Positions 52,498 through 62,017 of a stretch of 64,000 bases of DNA are shown here, one piece after another. The position numbers were made by a program, and so were the translations under genes. Below the pieces are notes generated by a model, which was not told the origin of the DNA, did not search any database, and was given only the letters and a program-made list of their open reading frames with translations. Source of the stretch: Bradyrhizobium guangxiense (GTDB lineage: Bacteria > Pseudomonadota > Alphaproteobacteria > Rhizobiales > Xanthobacteraceae); the NCBI RefSeq assembly GCF_004114915.1, contig NZ_CP022219.1:2076501-2140500 (forward strand), in the 5' to 3' direction. How positions within the stretch are numbered: the first letter of the stretch is position 1; every line of letters starts with the position of its first letter.

Positions 52498-55191
52498 ATG
52501 AGCACTGCCCGGTCCTTTCATCGTGTCGCGTTTTCACTGACCCTTGCATTTTCGGCGCCAGCATTCGCACAGCAAGTACAACAAGCCGCCCCGCCTCCGG
52601 GCTCGCCCGCCGCGACCATCACCATCCCCGGCAATCAGCTGCCGCCGCCGCCGCAGAAGTTCGGTGGCAAGATCGAGCGCGATGCGCGCAATTCGACGCC
52701 TTTCTGGCCCGCGCGCGTGGTGCCGCCCAAGGGCGCACCGAACGTGCTGCTCATCATCACCGATGATGCCGGCTACGGCGTGCCGAGCACGTTCGGCGGC
52801 GTCATTCCAACGCCGGCGCTCGACCGCATTGCGCAGAGCGGATTGCGCTACACCAATTTCCATTCGACTGCGCTGTGCTCGCCGACGCGCGCGGCCCTTA
52901 TCACGGGCCGCAATCATCACTCGGCCGGCTACGGCGTGGTCGCCGAGCAGGCCACCGGCTATCCCGGCTACGACAGCATTATCACCAAGGACAAGGCCAC
53001 GATCGGCCGCATCCTGACTGACAACGGCTATCACACCGCCTGGTTCGGCAAGAACCACAACACGCCGGAATATCAGTCGAGTCAGGCCGGTCCGTTCGAC
53101 CAGTGGCCGACCGGCATGGGCTTTGAGTATTTCTACGGCTTTATGGGGGGCGATACTAATCAGTGGGAGCCGGGCAATCTCGTTCGCAACACCACGGCAA
53201 TCTATCCCTACCAGGGAAATCCCGGCTGGAATCTGGTGACGGCGATGGCGGACGATGCCATCGACTATGTCAATCGCATGAACGCGCTCTCGCCCGATAC
53301 GCCGTTCTTCATCAAGTTCGCGCCCGGCGCGACGCATGCACCGCATCATCCGACCAAGGAGTGGGTGAAGAAGATCAGCGATATGCACCTGTTCGATCAG
53401 GGCTGGAACAAACTGCGCGAGACCATCTTCGCGAACCAGAAGAAGCTCGGTGTCATTCCGCAGAATGCCAAGCTGACGCCGTGGCCAAAGGACCTGATCA
53501 AGGAATGGGATCAGCTGACAGCTGACGAGAGGAAGCTGTTCATCCGTCAGGCCGATGTGTTCGGAGCCTTCGTGGCCTATGCCGACGATGAAATCGGCCG
53601 GGTGATCCAGGCGATCGACGACATGGGCAAGCTCGACAACACCTTGATCATCTATATCGAGGGCGATAACGGGACGAGCGCGGAAGGTCAGCCGAACGGC
53701 ACGCCCAACGAAGTGGCGATGTTCAACCAGATCAACCCGTCGGTGGAGGATCAGCTCAAATATTTCTACGACGTCTGGGGTACCGATCGGACCTACAACC
53801 ACATGTCGATTGGCTGGGCCTGGGCCTTTGACACGCCGTTCTCCTGGACCAAGCAGATCGTCTCGCATTTCGGCGGGACGCGCCAGGGCATGGCGATCTC
53901 CTGGCCGGCCGTGATCAAGGACAAGGGCGGCGTCCGCACTCAGTTCCACCACGTCATCGACGTCGTGCCGACCATCCTCGAGGCCGCGCACATCAAGGCG
54001 CCTGACCTTGTCGACGGCATCAAGCAGAAGCCGATCGAGGGCGTCAGCATGATGTACACGTTCGACGCGAAGAATGCGAAGGCAGCCTCGACCCACAAGA
54101 CGCAGTATTTCGAGATGTTCGCGGATCGCGCGATCTACAATGACGGTTGGATCGCAAGCACCAAGGTGCTGCGGCCGCCGTGGGTGACGGGAGGCGTCAA
54201 ATTGCCGAACCCGGCCGATTATCCGTGGGAGCTCTATGACCTGAAGAACGACTGGACGCAGGCGGATGACGTCGCGACCAAATATCCGGACAAGCTGAAG
54301 GAGCTGCAGGCGCTGTTCTGGAAGGAGGCGGAAAAATATCAGGTGCTGCCGCTCGATGGCTCCGTGGCGACCCGGCTTCTCACGCCGCGTCCGAGCCTCA
54401 GCGCCGGCCGGACAAGCTTCGCCTGGACGCGGCCGATATCCGGCACGCCGAACGGCGACGCGCCGAGCCTGCTCAACTCGTCCTATGTCTTCAAGGCGGA
54501 CGTCGAGATTCCTCGGGGTGGCGCCGAAGGCATGCTGGTAACGCAGGGCGGCCGTTTCGGCGGCTATGGGTTCTATGTGCTCAAGAACAAGCCCGTCTTT
54601 ACCTGGAATCTCGTTGACCTCAAACGCGTGCGCTGGGAGGGGCCGGAGCTCACACCCGGCAAGCACGTGATTGAGTTTGCCTTCAAATATGACGGCCTCG
54701 GCGCGGCGACGATGCTGTTCGGTAACTATAGCGGCATCGGACAAGGTGGCACGGGGACGCTGAAGATCGACGGTAAATTGGTGGCTTCGGAGAAGATGGA
54801 GCAGACCCTTCCCTTGATCCTGCAATGGGATGAGGCGATGGACATCGGGTCCGACACCGGCACGCCGGTCGATGACAGCGACTATCAGACGCCGTTCGCC
54901 TTCACCGGCAAGATCAACAGGATCACTCTCGACATCGATCGGCCCAAGCTGAGCCCGGAGGACATCAAGCGGTTGCAGGAAGCCGCGCGTGCGGCGGGCG
55001 ATGGTCCCACAGCCGATGCCGGGAAGGTGGCTTCGGCGGAGCCGCAGGTCTCCAGCAACATTGGCCTGGGCCTCGTCGACAAGATCCAGTTGCGGATCGA
55101 CAAGCGCGAAGGCTGCCGCAAGCAGGCCGAGGCAAAGGACCTCGGTGTCGTGGACCGGGTCAAGTTCGTTGAGGAATGTGTCCGGCAATAG
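52498..55191 (+). CDS. Exported arylsulfatase with C-terminal extra domain
   Basis: An 897-residue sulfatase. A signal peptide (residues 1-21, ending SAPAFAQ) directs export. The metal site NVLLIITDDAGYG is followed by the formylglycine motif CSPTRAALITGR with the modified Cys at residue 127. Further sulfatase blocks are GYHTAWFGKNHNTPE and TLIIYIEGDNGTSAEG. The domain of about 560 residues is followed by a 270-residue tail including a beta-sandwich-like region (FVFKADVEIPRGGAEGM-like: SYVFKADVEIPRGG) and a C-terminal Cys pair. ATG at 52498 follows GGGAGG. Predicted to release sulfate from aromatic esters in the periplasm. Confidence 0.92.
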   Translation: MSTARSFHRVAFSLTLAFSAPAFAQQVQQAAPPPGSPAATITIPGNQLPPPPQKFGGKIERDARNSTPFWPARVVPPKGAPNVLLIITDDAGYGVPSTFGGVIPTPALDRIAQSGLRYTNFHSTALCSPTRAALITGRNHHSAGYGVVAEQATGYPGYDSIITKDKATIGRILTDNGYHTAWFGKNHNTPEYQSSQAGPFDQWPTGMGFEYFYGFMGGDTNQWEPGNLVRNTTAIYPYQGNPGWNLVTAMADDAIDYVNRMNALSPDTPFFIKFAPGATHAPHHPTKEWVKKISDMHLFDQGWNKLRETIFANQKKLGVIPQNAKLTPWPKDLIKEWDQLTADERKLFIRQADVFGAFVAYADDEIGRVIQAIDDMGKLDNTLIIYIEGDNGTSAEGQPNGTPNEVAMFNQINPSVEDQLKYFYDVWGTDRTYNHMSIGWAWAFDTPFSWTKQIVSHFGGTRQGMAISWPAVIKDKGGVRTQFHHVIDVVPTILEAAHIKAPDLVDGIKQKPIEGVSMMYTFDAKNAKAASTHKTQYFEMFADRAIYNDGWIASTKVLRPPWVTGGVKLPNPADYPWELYDLKNDWTQADDVATKYPDKLKELQALFWKEAEKYQVLPLDGSVATRLLTPRPSLSAGRTSFAWTRPISGTPNGDAPSLLNSSYVFKADVEIPRGGAEGMLVTQGGRFGGYGFYVLKNKPVFTWNLVDLKRVRWEGPELTPGKHVIEFAFKYDGLGAATMLFGNYSGIGQGGTGTLKIDGKLVASEKMEQTLPLILQWDEAMDIGSDTGTPVDDSDYQTPFAFTGKINRITLDIDRPKLSPEDIKRLQEAARAAGDGPTADAGKVASAEPQVSSNIGLGLVDKIQLRIDKREGCRKQAEAKDLGVVDRVKFVEECVRQ

Positions 55192-55267
55192 TGCGGCGCG
55201 GGATCGCCGGGAAGCCAATCGGCTTTCCGGCGGCCGGATGCACTGATGCGCAATCGGAGAAGCTCTC

Positions 55268-55546
55268 ATGAAGAACGGTCCTTGGATATTCCTTTCGGCG
55301 CTCGCACTGATCGACGTCTCGTCTGCCAGCCGCGCCGCGGCGCAGGGTGCGGCAGAGACAGTGCAGGGCATGCTCGCCGCCCAGATCCGTTCGCAGGGTT
55401 TTACGTGTGACAAGGCGCTCGGCGCGACGAAGGACACCGCGCGCTCGAGGGCCGATCATGCGGTCTGGGTACTCAGATGCAGCAATGCGAGCTATCGGGT
55501 GAGCCGCGCACCGGACATGGCCGCCAAGGTCGAACCGCTCCGGTGA
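55268..55546 (+). CDS. Small exported protein with two cysteines
   Basis: A 92-residue product from ATG after GGAGAAG. A signal peptide (residues 1-25, ending RAAAQG) leads to a mature part with two Cys (GFTCDKALG and WVLRCSNASYRV) likely forming a disulfide. It follows the sulfatase by 76 bases on the same strand and may be in its operon. No named family is recognised. Confidence 0.65.
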   Translation: MKNGPWIFLSALALIDVSSASRAAAQGAAETVQGMLAAQIRSQGFTCDKALGATKDTARSRADHAVWVLRCSNASYRVSRAPDMAAKVEPLR

Positions 55547-55580
55547 CGACGCGCGCGCCCCGGCATCGAACGGCTGTAAC

Positions 55581-56033
55581 ATGCAAAGCGTGACCGATCT
55601 GATCCCAATCACACCTTCGATCGACGAACTTGGCCGCATCATCGCCAACGTCGCCGCTCCGGCCTTTCTGCTCGGCGCGGTTGCTGCTTTCATCTCGGTC
55701 GTGATCTCGCGGATCAACCGGGTGATCGACCGCTCGCAGTTCATTCAAGGCATTCCTGCAGCCGATTCTGCGAGAGTCTTCCTGAAAGCCGATTTGCCGC
55801 GGCTGCGGCGGAGGGCGAGGCTTCTGAACCGGTCGCTGTTCTGTTCCATCGTCGCGGCGATCCTGACGGCTCTCATCATCTTCGTTGCATTCGTCAGCGC
55901 GCTCCTGCGAATCGCGCACGAATATGGGGTGGCGATCCTGTTCATGGCGGCGATGCTGATGTTCAGCGCCGCCCTCGTCGATCTCGCGCGCGAAACCAGA
56001 ATTGCGCTTCACGACAATGACCTTCGCGTATAG
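55581..56033 (+). CDS. DUF2721 membrane protein
   Basis: A 150-residue protein with two or three membrane segments (IIANVAAPAFLLGAVAAFISVVI; FCSIVAAILTALIIFVAFVSALL; ILFMAAMLMFSAALV) joined by a basic loop (SRINRVIDRSQFI), which fits DUF2721. Function is unknown. The ribosome binding site is weak. Confidence 0.75.
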   Translation: MQSVTDLIPITPSIDELGRIIANVAAPAFLLGAVAAFISVVISRINRVIDRSQFIQGIPAADSARVFLKADLPRLRRRARLLNRSLFCSIVAAILTALIIFVAFVSALLRIAHEYGVAILFMAAMLMFSAALVDLARETRIALHDNDLRV

Positions 56034-56060
56034 GCGGGACGTTGGGGGCGGTAAGCAGAC

Positions 56061-58466
56061 GTGGCACGAGGCTCGCGAAACAAGCGCAATGACGGCAAGC
56101 TCCGCAAGGCGCCGTCGCCCAAACCGGTGCAATCAGTGCCGCATCCGCCGCGGGTCTCTCACCGTGCCACGCGGCGCTGGATCGCCGGCGCGAGCGCAGT
56201 CGTTGCCGCAATCGCCGTCGGGCTGCTCTGGTTCGAACCCTCGAAGGCTCCGGTCCAGACGTCGGCCCCTGCCGAATTGGCTTTCGTCGGCAGCGAGTCC
56301 TGCGCCGGTTGTCACGAAACGGAAGCAAGACTCTGGCGGACCTCGCAGCATCGCCGCGCCATGGATCACGCGACGGCGCAGTCCGTGCGCGCCGATTTCA
56401 ACGACGCGACGTTCGACTACGCCGGCACCCGTTCGCGCTTCTTCCGCAAGGACGACAAGTTTCTGGTCGAGACCGATGGACCTGACGGCCGACTCGCGAC
56501 CTTCGAGGTGAAATACACCTTCGGCATCGAGCCGCTGCAGCAATATCTGATCCAATTCCCGGATGGGCGCATCCAGGCTCTGTCCATCGCCTGGGACACG
56601 CGGCCGAAACAGCAGGGCGGTCAACGCTGGTTTCATCTCTATCCGGACAGCGCCATCACCAGCAGCGATTCCCTGCACTGGACCAAGCTGAACCAGAATT
56701 GGAATTTCATGTGTGCGGAGTGCCATTCGACGAATGTGCACAAGGGCTACGAAGCCGAGCAGGACAGGTTCGCGACGACATTTTCCGAGATCAGCGTCGG
56801 CTGCGAGGCGTGCCACGGCGCCGGCTCACGCCACGTCACTTGGGCCGGTATCAACCCGGCGGCGCGCGGCGACGATAACGGCCTGCTGGTCCGCTTCGAC
56901 GAGCGCACCGGCATCACCTGGTCCGCCTCTGCCGGCACATTGACGCCGGTACGCAGCGCGCCGCCACCCGGCTTGCGCAAGGAAGTCGAGACCTGCGGGC
57001 GGTGCCACGCGCGCCGCGGGCAGCTTTCGGAAGACTGGATACCGGGCCGACCGCTCTCTGACACGCACCGCGTATCGCTGCTCCACCGCGAGCGCTTTCA
57101 TGCTGACGGCCAGATGCGCGACGATGAGGAAACCTACAACTATGCGCCGTTCAGGCAGAGCAGGATGTTCGCCAAGGGCGTGACCTGCAGCGACTGCCAC
57201 GACCCGCACAGTGCAGCGTTGAAGGCGCCCGGAGACGGCGTTTGTTCGCAGTGCCATGCGCCCGCCAAATATGAATCGGTGGCGCACCGACATCATGCCG
57301 ATGTGTCGCCGCAACCAGGCTGTGCGTCCTGCCACATGCCAGAGCGCCGCTACATGGTGGTCGACCGCCGCCACGACCACGGCTTTCGCGTTCCGCGTCC
57401 CGATCTGTCGCTGCAGGCGGGCGCACCGAATGCGTGCAACGATTGCCATCGCGACAAGTCGGCGGCCTGGGCAGCGTATCAGATCGACGGCTGGTTCGGG
57501 CCGGAGCGGCGCGGCCACCAGACCTATGCGCGTGCGTTTCATGCTGCCTGGAGCGAGGCTGCCGACGCGCAAGCGCAACTCGCCGCGATTGCTGCATCGG
57601 CTGACGTTCCCGGTATCGTCCGCGCCAGTGCGCTGGCGGAGCTTCCGGCACCGATTCCCGATCTGATCCGGCATGGGCTTTCCGATTCCGATCCGCTCGT
57701 GAGGCTCGGCGCGCTCGATCGGCTCGAAGGAGCGCCGGCCGATCAACTCTGGCCGCTCGCCTCGCCGCAGCTGGACGATCCCGTGCGTGGTGTGCGCATT
57801 CGTGCCGCCGAGCTTCTGGCCGCCGTGCCTTCCGCGCGCCAGCCCGCGGCCGATCGCGACAAGTTCACGCGGGCGGCTGCCGAATTCGTCGCTGCGCACA
57901 AGCTGAATGCGGATCGACCGGATTCGCGAACGGCGCTCGGCAACTTCTTTCTGCGCCAGGTTAATCCCGGCGCGGCGGAGGCCGAATACCGCGCTGCCCT
58001 CAGGCTCGATCCCTCGTTTGCGGCAGCCGCCATCAACCTCTCCGACTTGTACCGGCAGCTCGGACGCGACAGTGACGGGGAAAGAGTCCTGCGTGAAGCG
58101 CTCTCCGCGTCGGCGCAGGACGCATCTCTCCACCACGCGCTCGGGCTGACACTCGTGCGCCTGAAGCGGAGCGAGGAGGCGCTCGACGAGCTGCGTCGGG
58201 CTGCCTCTCTCGACCCCGGCCAGATGCGGTACGCCTACGTCTATGCCGTCGGACTGAATGGAATGGGCCGGCGTGACGATGCACTTTCCGCGCTGAACCA
58301 GAGCCTGCGGGAGCATCCGAACAATCTGGAGCTGCTTTCAGCCGCCTTGAACGTCAGCAGGGAGAAGGGAGACATGGCTGCCGCGCTGGGTTATGCCGAG
58401 CGACTGGCGTTGCTCCGGCCTGACGATCCACGATTGGCGAACCTCATCAGGGAGCTCAAGCGATAG
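56061..58466 (+). CDS. Octaheme cytochrome c with HEAT-like and TPR domains
   Basis: An 801-residue membrane-anchored protein. A basic N-terminus is followed by a hydrophobic anchor at about residues 41-58 (WIAGASAVVAAIAVGLLWF). Eight CXXCH haem motifs lie at residues 81 (CAGCH), 218 (CAECH), 248 (CEACH), 312 (CGRCH), 376 (CSDCH), 395 (CSQCH), 421 (CASCH) and 459 (CNDCH), as in the cytochrome c554/doubled-CXXCH class. After that come a HEAT-like stretch (about 510-600) and TPRs (about 620-800, e.g. ALRLDPSFAAAAINLSDLYR). It is probably a periplasmic electron carrier or nitrogen/sulfur oxidoreductase docked to a partner through its repeats. The start is GTG at 56061. Confidence 0.9.
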   Translation: MARGSRNKRNDGKLRKAPSPKPVQSVPHPPRVSHRATRRWIAGASAVVAAIAVGLLWFEPSKAPVQTSAPAELAFVGSESCAGCHETEARLWRTSQHRRAMDHATAQSVRADFNDATFDYAGTRSRFFRKDDKFLVETDGPDGRLATFEVKYTFGIEPLQQYLIQFPDGRIQALSIAWDTRPKQQGGQRWFHLYPDSAITSSDSLHWTKLNQNWNFMCAECHSTNVHKGYEAEQDRFATTFSEISVGCEACHGAGSRHVTWAGINPAARGDDNGLLVRFDERTGITWSASAGTLTPVRSAPPPGLRKEVETCGRCHARRGQLSEDWIPGRPLSDTHRVSLLHRERFHADGQMRDDEETYNYAPFRQSRMFAKGVTCSDCHDPHSAALKAPGDGVCSQCHAPAKYESVAHRHHADVSPQPGCASCHMPERRYMVVDRRHDHGFRVPRPDLSLQAGAPNACNDCHRDKSAAWAAYQIDGWFGPERRGHQTYARAFHAAWSEAADAQAQLAAIAASADVPGIVRASALAELPAPIPDLIRHGLSDSDPLVRLGALDRLEGAPADQLWPLASPQLDDPVRGVRIRAAELLAAVPSARQPAADRDKFTRAAAEFVAAHKLNADRPDSRTALGNFFLRQVNPGAAEAEYRAALRLDPSFAAAAINLSDLYRQLGRDSDGERVLREALSASAQDASLHHALGLTLVRLKRSEEALDELRRAASLDPGQMRYAYVYAVGLNGMGRRDDALSALNQSLREHPNNLELLSAALNVSREKGDMAAALGYAERLALLRPDDPRLANLIRELKR

Positions 58467-58527
58467 ATGAGCCGGGAAGAGAGCCGCCCGTGGCCTCTAG
58501 TCAGATGGCGGCTGATCTTGCTCGATG

Positions 58528-59217
58528 TCAAATCGCCGCCACGTCCTGTGGCGTCATCGTGAACGCCAGCCGGTAGCGGCCGACCGTCGGGTGATCTTGA
58601 GCCCCCGCCGCATGCAGCACCGATGGCGCCAACTGTGCGATTACCGCACTCTCGACGGCGTCGGCATCGTAACCCGACAGCAGCACGATCCAGTCGGCAG
58701 CGCCGTCCTTGCCGCGGATCTGCTGTTCGGTGGTGGGCGCATTCGTCCGGGGCGTGTCGGTGAGGAGGAGGTGGGCACCGGTCAGCCCCGGCTGCTGCGC
58801 CAGCGCGCCGAGCATTTCCGAAAGGCGCGCCTGCAGCGCCGCTTCCCGTCCGGCCTCCGGTGACAGCCTGATGGTGGCGAGCGAAGTGGCCACACCCCCG
58901 CCAAAGCTGGCAACGATCCGGCACTGGCTACGGATCATGCCGAGATGATGCGGCATCATCTTCATCGACCATGGCGTCGGTGCGTTGAGCCGGTCGAGAT
59001 AGCCTTTCGATGTGAGGACGTCGTAATGCTCGAGCTCGTAGAGCACGAAAAAACCTTCGGCGTCGGTCGTGCTGGTCCATCGCGACCCGCGCCGAAAGCC
59101 CGGAATGCTCATCCGCTCCGGAAAGTGCTCATGCGAATGCCAGTCGCCGAACGCGGCGCGCTGCGCGGGGCGAACGCTCCACCACATTGCGACGGCGGCC
59201 TTGCCGAGCAGTGACAT
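58528..59217 (-). CDS. Hypothetical protein of dimeric alpha/beta-barrel type
   Basis: A 229-residue cytoplasmic protein. Two repeats of a ferredoxin-like pattern are suggested: WWSVRPAQRAAFGDWHSHEHFPERM with ELEHYDVLTSKGYLDRLN, and the second half (ATIRLSPEAGREAALQARLSEML, WIVLLSGYDADAV). This resembles EthD/DUF4286-like dimeric barrels, but the family is not certain. A GGGAGG ribosome binding site precedes ATG at 59217. Confidence 0.72.
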   Translation of the reverse strand: MSLLGKAAVAMWWSVRPAQRAAFGDWHSHEHFPERMSIPGFRRGSRWTSTTDAEGFFVLYELEHYDVLTSKGYLDRLNAPTPWSMKMMPHHLGMIRSQCRIVASFGGGVATSLATIRLSPEAGREAALQARLSEMLGALAQQPGLTGAHLLLTDTPRTNAPTTEQQIRGKDGAADWIVLLSGYDADAVESAVIAQLAPSVLHAAGAQDHPTVGRYRLAFTMTPQDVAAI

Positions 59218-59331
59218 GCTGACCTCCCTCTCGTCGTCCCGCAGATTGCTTCAGGATGCGCTCCTGATCAATCAGCCACAATTCCGCTATCGTTCCCCGC
59301 TCAGCTCCAGCGCGAAATCGGGGGACTTTCG

Positions 59332-60306
59332 TTGCGCTGCACGCTTTGGGCTGTTGCCGTCATCCTCTGCTGTCTCGGCTCGTCTGTGCAGGCTGCAGGC
59401 ATTCAGCTTCTCCAGTCCGATCCGGCCCTGTCGGGTGCAATCTGGTATCCGTGCGCGAGCGAGCCGACGCGGGTGGCGCTGGGCAGTTTGTCGGTTGGCG
59501 CCGATTTCGGCCTGAAGGGCGCGAAGGATTGTCCTGTCGCGGGTGCGAAGCTGCCGCTGGTCATCTACTCGCACGGCCGGGGCGGATTTTTCGGCCAGCA
59601 GCATGACACAGCGGAGGCGCTGGCCGATGCCGGCTTCATCGTCGCCGCCATCAATCATCCCGGCGATACGTTCAGCGACTCCTCAAGGCGCGATACCCTG
59701 TCGGTCTGGGGATCGCGCCCGGCGGACATCGTGCGCCTGCTTGATTTTCTGTTGAACGACTGGAAGGACCGGGCGGCGATCGATTCCGCCGGGGTCGGGT
59801 TTTTCGGCTTCTCGCTCGGAGGGGCGACTGGTCTCGTACTGATGGGGACCACGCCGGATTTCGCCAGGGTCGCCAGCCTCTGCAAGGAGACGACCGGCGT
59901 GTGCGCACAACTTCACAACGGCGAGACGCCGCCTGAGCCGATACGGGATGCACGTATCCGCGCTGCCGTCATCGTTGATCCTGTGCCGGCCGTCCTGACG
60001 CGGGAGAACCTCGCCCTGGTCAAAGTCCCTTTCCAGTTCTGGCGATCGCAGTTCGGCGGACCCGGCGTCGGCGATGGCTCGGGCAACGCGCGCGTCGCGG
60101 AGGGCCTGCCCGGCAAGCCCGACATTCACGTCGTGCCGGCCGGCCACTATGCGTTCCTCGCGCCGTGCTCGGCCGATCTCGCCGCGGCTGCTCCGCGCAT
60201 CTGCACCGATGTGCCGGTAGGCTTCGACCGTGCAGGCTTTCATCGCGAGTTCAACGCGGCGGTGCTGCAGTTCTTTCGCGAGCAACTTGGCGGTGGAGGC
60301 CGCTGA
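59332..60306 (+). CDS. Exported alpha/beta hydrolase
   Basis: A 324-residue protein with a signal peptide (residues 1-21, ending QAAG). The alpha/beta-hydrolase nucleophile elbow is GFSLGG around Ser170, with the oxyanion region SHGRGG and a likely His in [11 protein letters not shown]. It resembles dienelactone-hydrolase or PAF-acetylhydrolase-like esterases. The start is TTG at 59332, eight bases after GGGGG; no ATG fits better. Substrate unknown. Confidence 0.85.
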   Translation: MRCTLWAVAVILCCLGSSVQAAGIQLLQSDPALSGAIWYPCASEPTRVALGSLSVGADFGLKGAKDCPVAGAKLPLVIYSHGRGGFFGQQHDTAEALADAGFIVAAINHPGDTFSDSSRRDTLSVWGSRPADIVRLLDFLLNDWKDRAAIDSAGVGFFGFSLGGATGLVLMGTTPDFARVASLCKETTGVCAQLHNGETPPEPIRDARIRAAVIVDPVPAVLTRENLALVKVPFQFWRSQFGGPGVGDGSGNARVAEGLPGKPDIHVVPAGHYAFLAPCSADLAAAAPRICTDVPVGFDRAGFHREFNAAVLQFFREQLGGGGR

Positions 60307-60533
60307 CTGCCGCGGCGAATCCCTTGGCCTGCGAAGGTTCCAAAGAAGCCGCGCGATTAAATCCGCAGGAAGCCTTGCTAAGGTCGATGGCGAGGTATAC
60401 GCTCGTTCTTGTTCGTTCACCGCTGTGCTTGTTGAATGCGCCTGCGGGCTCCTTTTCCAGAGACATCGACGAATTGAATTGGGTCTGCGTGATCGTCACG
60501 CGGAACGCGCGTCTGTGCGCTTTGGAGAAGAGA

Positions 60534-60743
60534 ATGACGACAGGTACTGTGAAGTGGTTCAACGGCCAGAAGGGCTTTGGATTCATTCAACCCGACGACG
60601 GCGGCAATGACGTGTTCGTTCACGTCAGCGCGGTCGAGCGGGCTGGTCTTGCAGGTCTCGCCGAGGGCCAGAAGGTCAACTTCGAGACCAAGACCGATAA
60701 GATGCGGGGCAAGGTCAGCGCAGAGAATCTCTCGCTGGCTTGA
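60534..60743 (+). CDS. Cold-shock protein (CspA family)
   Basis: A 69-residue single-stranded nucleic-acid-binding protein. RNP1 (KGFGFIQ) and RNP2 (VFVHVSA) are intact ([22 protein letters not shown]). ATG at 60534 is preceded by GGAGAAGAG. About 227 bases without a gene precede it, consistent with the long leader often found before cold-shock genes. It probably acts as an RNA chaperone. Confidence 0.95.
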   Translation: MTTGTVKWFNGQKGFGFIQPDDGGNDVFVHVSAVERAGLAGLAEGQKVNFETKTDKMRGKVSAENLSLA

Positions 60744-60785
60744 GCTCTGTACGGCCGTTTCACGGATGTACTGGAACGGCTATGC

Positions 60786-60817
60786 AACCCGCTCGATCGT
60801 AAGGGATTGAGCGGGTT
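60786..60817 (+). terminator. Terminator after the cold-shock gene
   Basis: AACCCGCTC (60,786-60,794) and GAGCGGGTT (60,809-60,817) form a perfect 9-bp stem with a 14-base loop, followed by CTCTCC. The T-run is weak. Confidence 0.5.
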
Positions 60818-60856
60818 CTCTCCGTTGCCGGGTAGGCGAAAGGCGAGCGCGACGAG

Positions 60857-61123
60857 ATGAGCGGCAAGAAATCGGCCGAACGGTCGCCCGAGTCCATCGC
60901 TCGGTCCGAGCGCCAACGCTTGGCCGCCGAAGAGGGAGCGCGCGCGATCGCCGATGTCGAAAGGCACGCTGTCGACGTCCGCAAGAACATGGCGCGGCTT
61001 CGCGAGCTGCGTGAGGCCAGGGAAGCCGCCGAGGAAGCAGCCGAGCAAGCGGCCGATGCCAGTCTTCCCGCATCGTCGCCGGCGCCTGCAGCGAAGAAGC
61101 GCCGGAGGAAATTGCCGAGATAG
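60857..61123 (+). CDS. Small helical, charged protein
   Basis: An 88-residue soluble protein, mostly charged helix (ARSERQRLAAEEGARAIADVE and MARLRELREAREAAEEAAE) that could form a coiled coil, ending with a basic tail (KKRRRKLPR). No enzyme motif is seen. Similar short proteins occur in Bradyrhizobium, function unknown. Confidence 0.65.
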   Translation: MSGKKSAERSPESIARSERQRLAAEEGARAIADVERHAVDVRKNMARLRELREAREAAEEAAEQAADASLPASSPAPAAKKRRRKLPR

Positions 61124-61177
61124 CCGCATTCGATCGTGCAGGCGACAATCTGATAAGGGCCGTTCACATGCGAAAGA

Positions 61178-61402
61178 GTGCAGGTCGTGCCTAGGATCAA
61201 ACCGGATGGTGGCGGCACAATCACCTTCTTCCTTGCGCTCGGCGCAGGCAGACAGCTATGCCGTCTTGCGACGACCTTTCGGACGCAGAAGCAGGCCTTC
61301 AGCTATCTTCAGAAGTATCGGACGGAGTTCGAGCGCATCGCGCGGGCACAGCTCGCCTCCGGAGAGCTCGAGGACGGCGTCATCGTCCTCTCGATGCTCT
61401 GA
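61178..61402 (+). CDS. Small hypothetical protein
   Basis: A 74-residue protein with the core TTFRTQKQAFSYLQKYRTEFERIARAQ, read as a helix, ending LEDGVIVLSML. The start is uncertain (GTG at 61178 or 61187; both with weak ribosome binding sites). The composition is like genuine coding sequence; no family is recognised. Confidence 0.55.
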   Translation: MQVVPRIKPDGGGTITFFLALGAGRQLCRLATTFRTQKQAFSYLQKYRTEFERIARAQLASGELEDGVIVLSML

Positions 61403-61413
61403 AGCCTGCGATC

Positions 61414-61656
61414 TCAACCGTTCGACCGTGCGGTCCCGAACAGGAATGCCGCCCGAAAGATCGGTCCATCGTCATCGCGAACCTCGATCGCCAGGCTGCC
61501 GCTGCTGGCGGACGGCACGAGGTCTTTGGCGGTGTCCGCAAGCGACAGCGCAGCTTCGATCTCGGCAGCCCTCTGGTTCGCCAGGGTCAGTCCCTCTTCG
61601 TCCACAGAGAGTGTCTGGCCGTCCCTGATGTCGAAGTAATAATGCGGCACCGGCAT
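61414..61656 (-). CDS. DUF6894 family protein
   Basis: An 80-residue protein with the pattern MPHYYFDIRDG, here MPVPHYYFDIRDG, then VDEEGLTLANQRAAEIEAA and IEVRDDDGPIFRAAFLF, which is characteristic of the DUF6894 family abundant in Bradyrhizobium. Its role is unknown; it is converging with the previous gene. Confidence 0.8.
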   Translation of the reverse strand: MPVPHYYFDIRDGQTLSVDEEGLTLANQRAAEIEAALSLADTAKDLVPSASSGSLAIEVRDDDGPIFRAAFLFGTARSNG

Positions 61657-61660
61657 TCCT

Positions 61661-61843
61661 TTATGTACGACGATTTCCCTGCTTGGCCTCTCGCGCCAGC
61701 CGTTCCGCTTTCAGGCGCTCGCGATTTTCGTCATGGGATTGTTGTGCCTTTGCATAGTCGGTCATCGGCTTCTTGGTCTCGACCGGCTTGAATGCCTTGT
61801 TGGCCTCCCGCAGAGCCCGGGACGCGGGATGATCTCTCGTCAT
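61661..61843 (-). CDS. Small conserved hypothetical protein, 60 residues
   Basis: The product MTRDHPASRALREANKAFKP, then YAKAQQSHDENRERLKAERLA, is a short charged helix. ATG at 61843 follows GAGG and fits relatives; the open frame extends 58 codons upstream without support. It is four bases upstream of the DUF6894 gene on the same strand, so they are probably one operon. Confidence 0.68.
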   Translation of the reverse strand: MTRDHPASRALREANKAFKPVETKKPMTDYAKAQQSHDENRERLKAERLAREAKQGNRRT

Positions 61844-62017
61844 GTCGACCTCGATGTCGGCGAATGGGCGCGATCTCGAAACGCGCCTGACCGGCGTGTC
61901 CAGCTCGCGGGCCGGTAGCGTCTGACTTGTCGTCGGATGGCCGGCTGCGCTCCAAGCGGGCGCCGGTGCAGGAGATAACGAGCCGGAACCCCGTCCGTTC
62001 CTTTCAGGCGGCTTCAA

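Noticed and set aside
52534..55437. 967-codon open frame opposite the arylsulfatase
   Set aside because: It is an antisense shadow; the sulfatase has a signal peptide, active-site motif and ribosome binding site.
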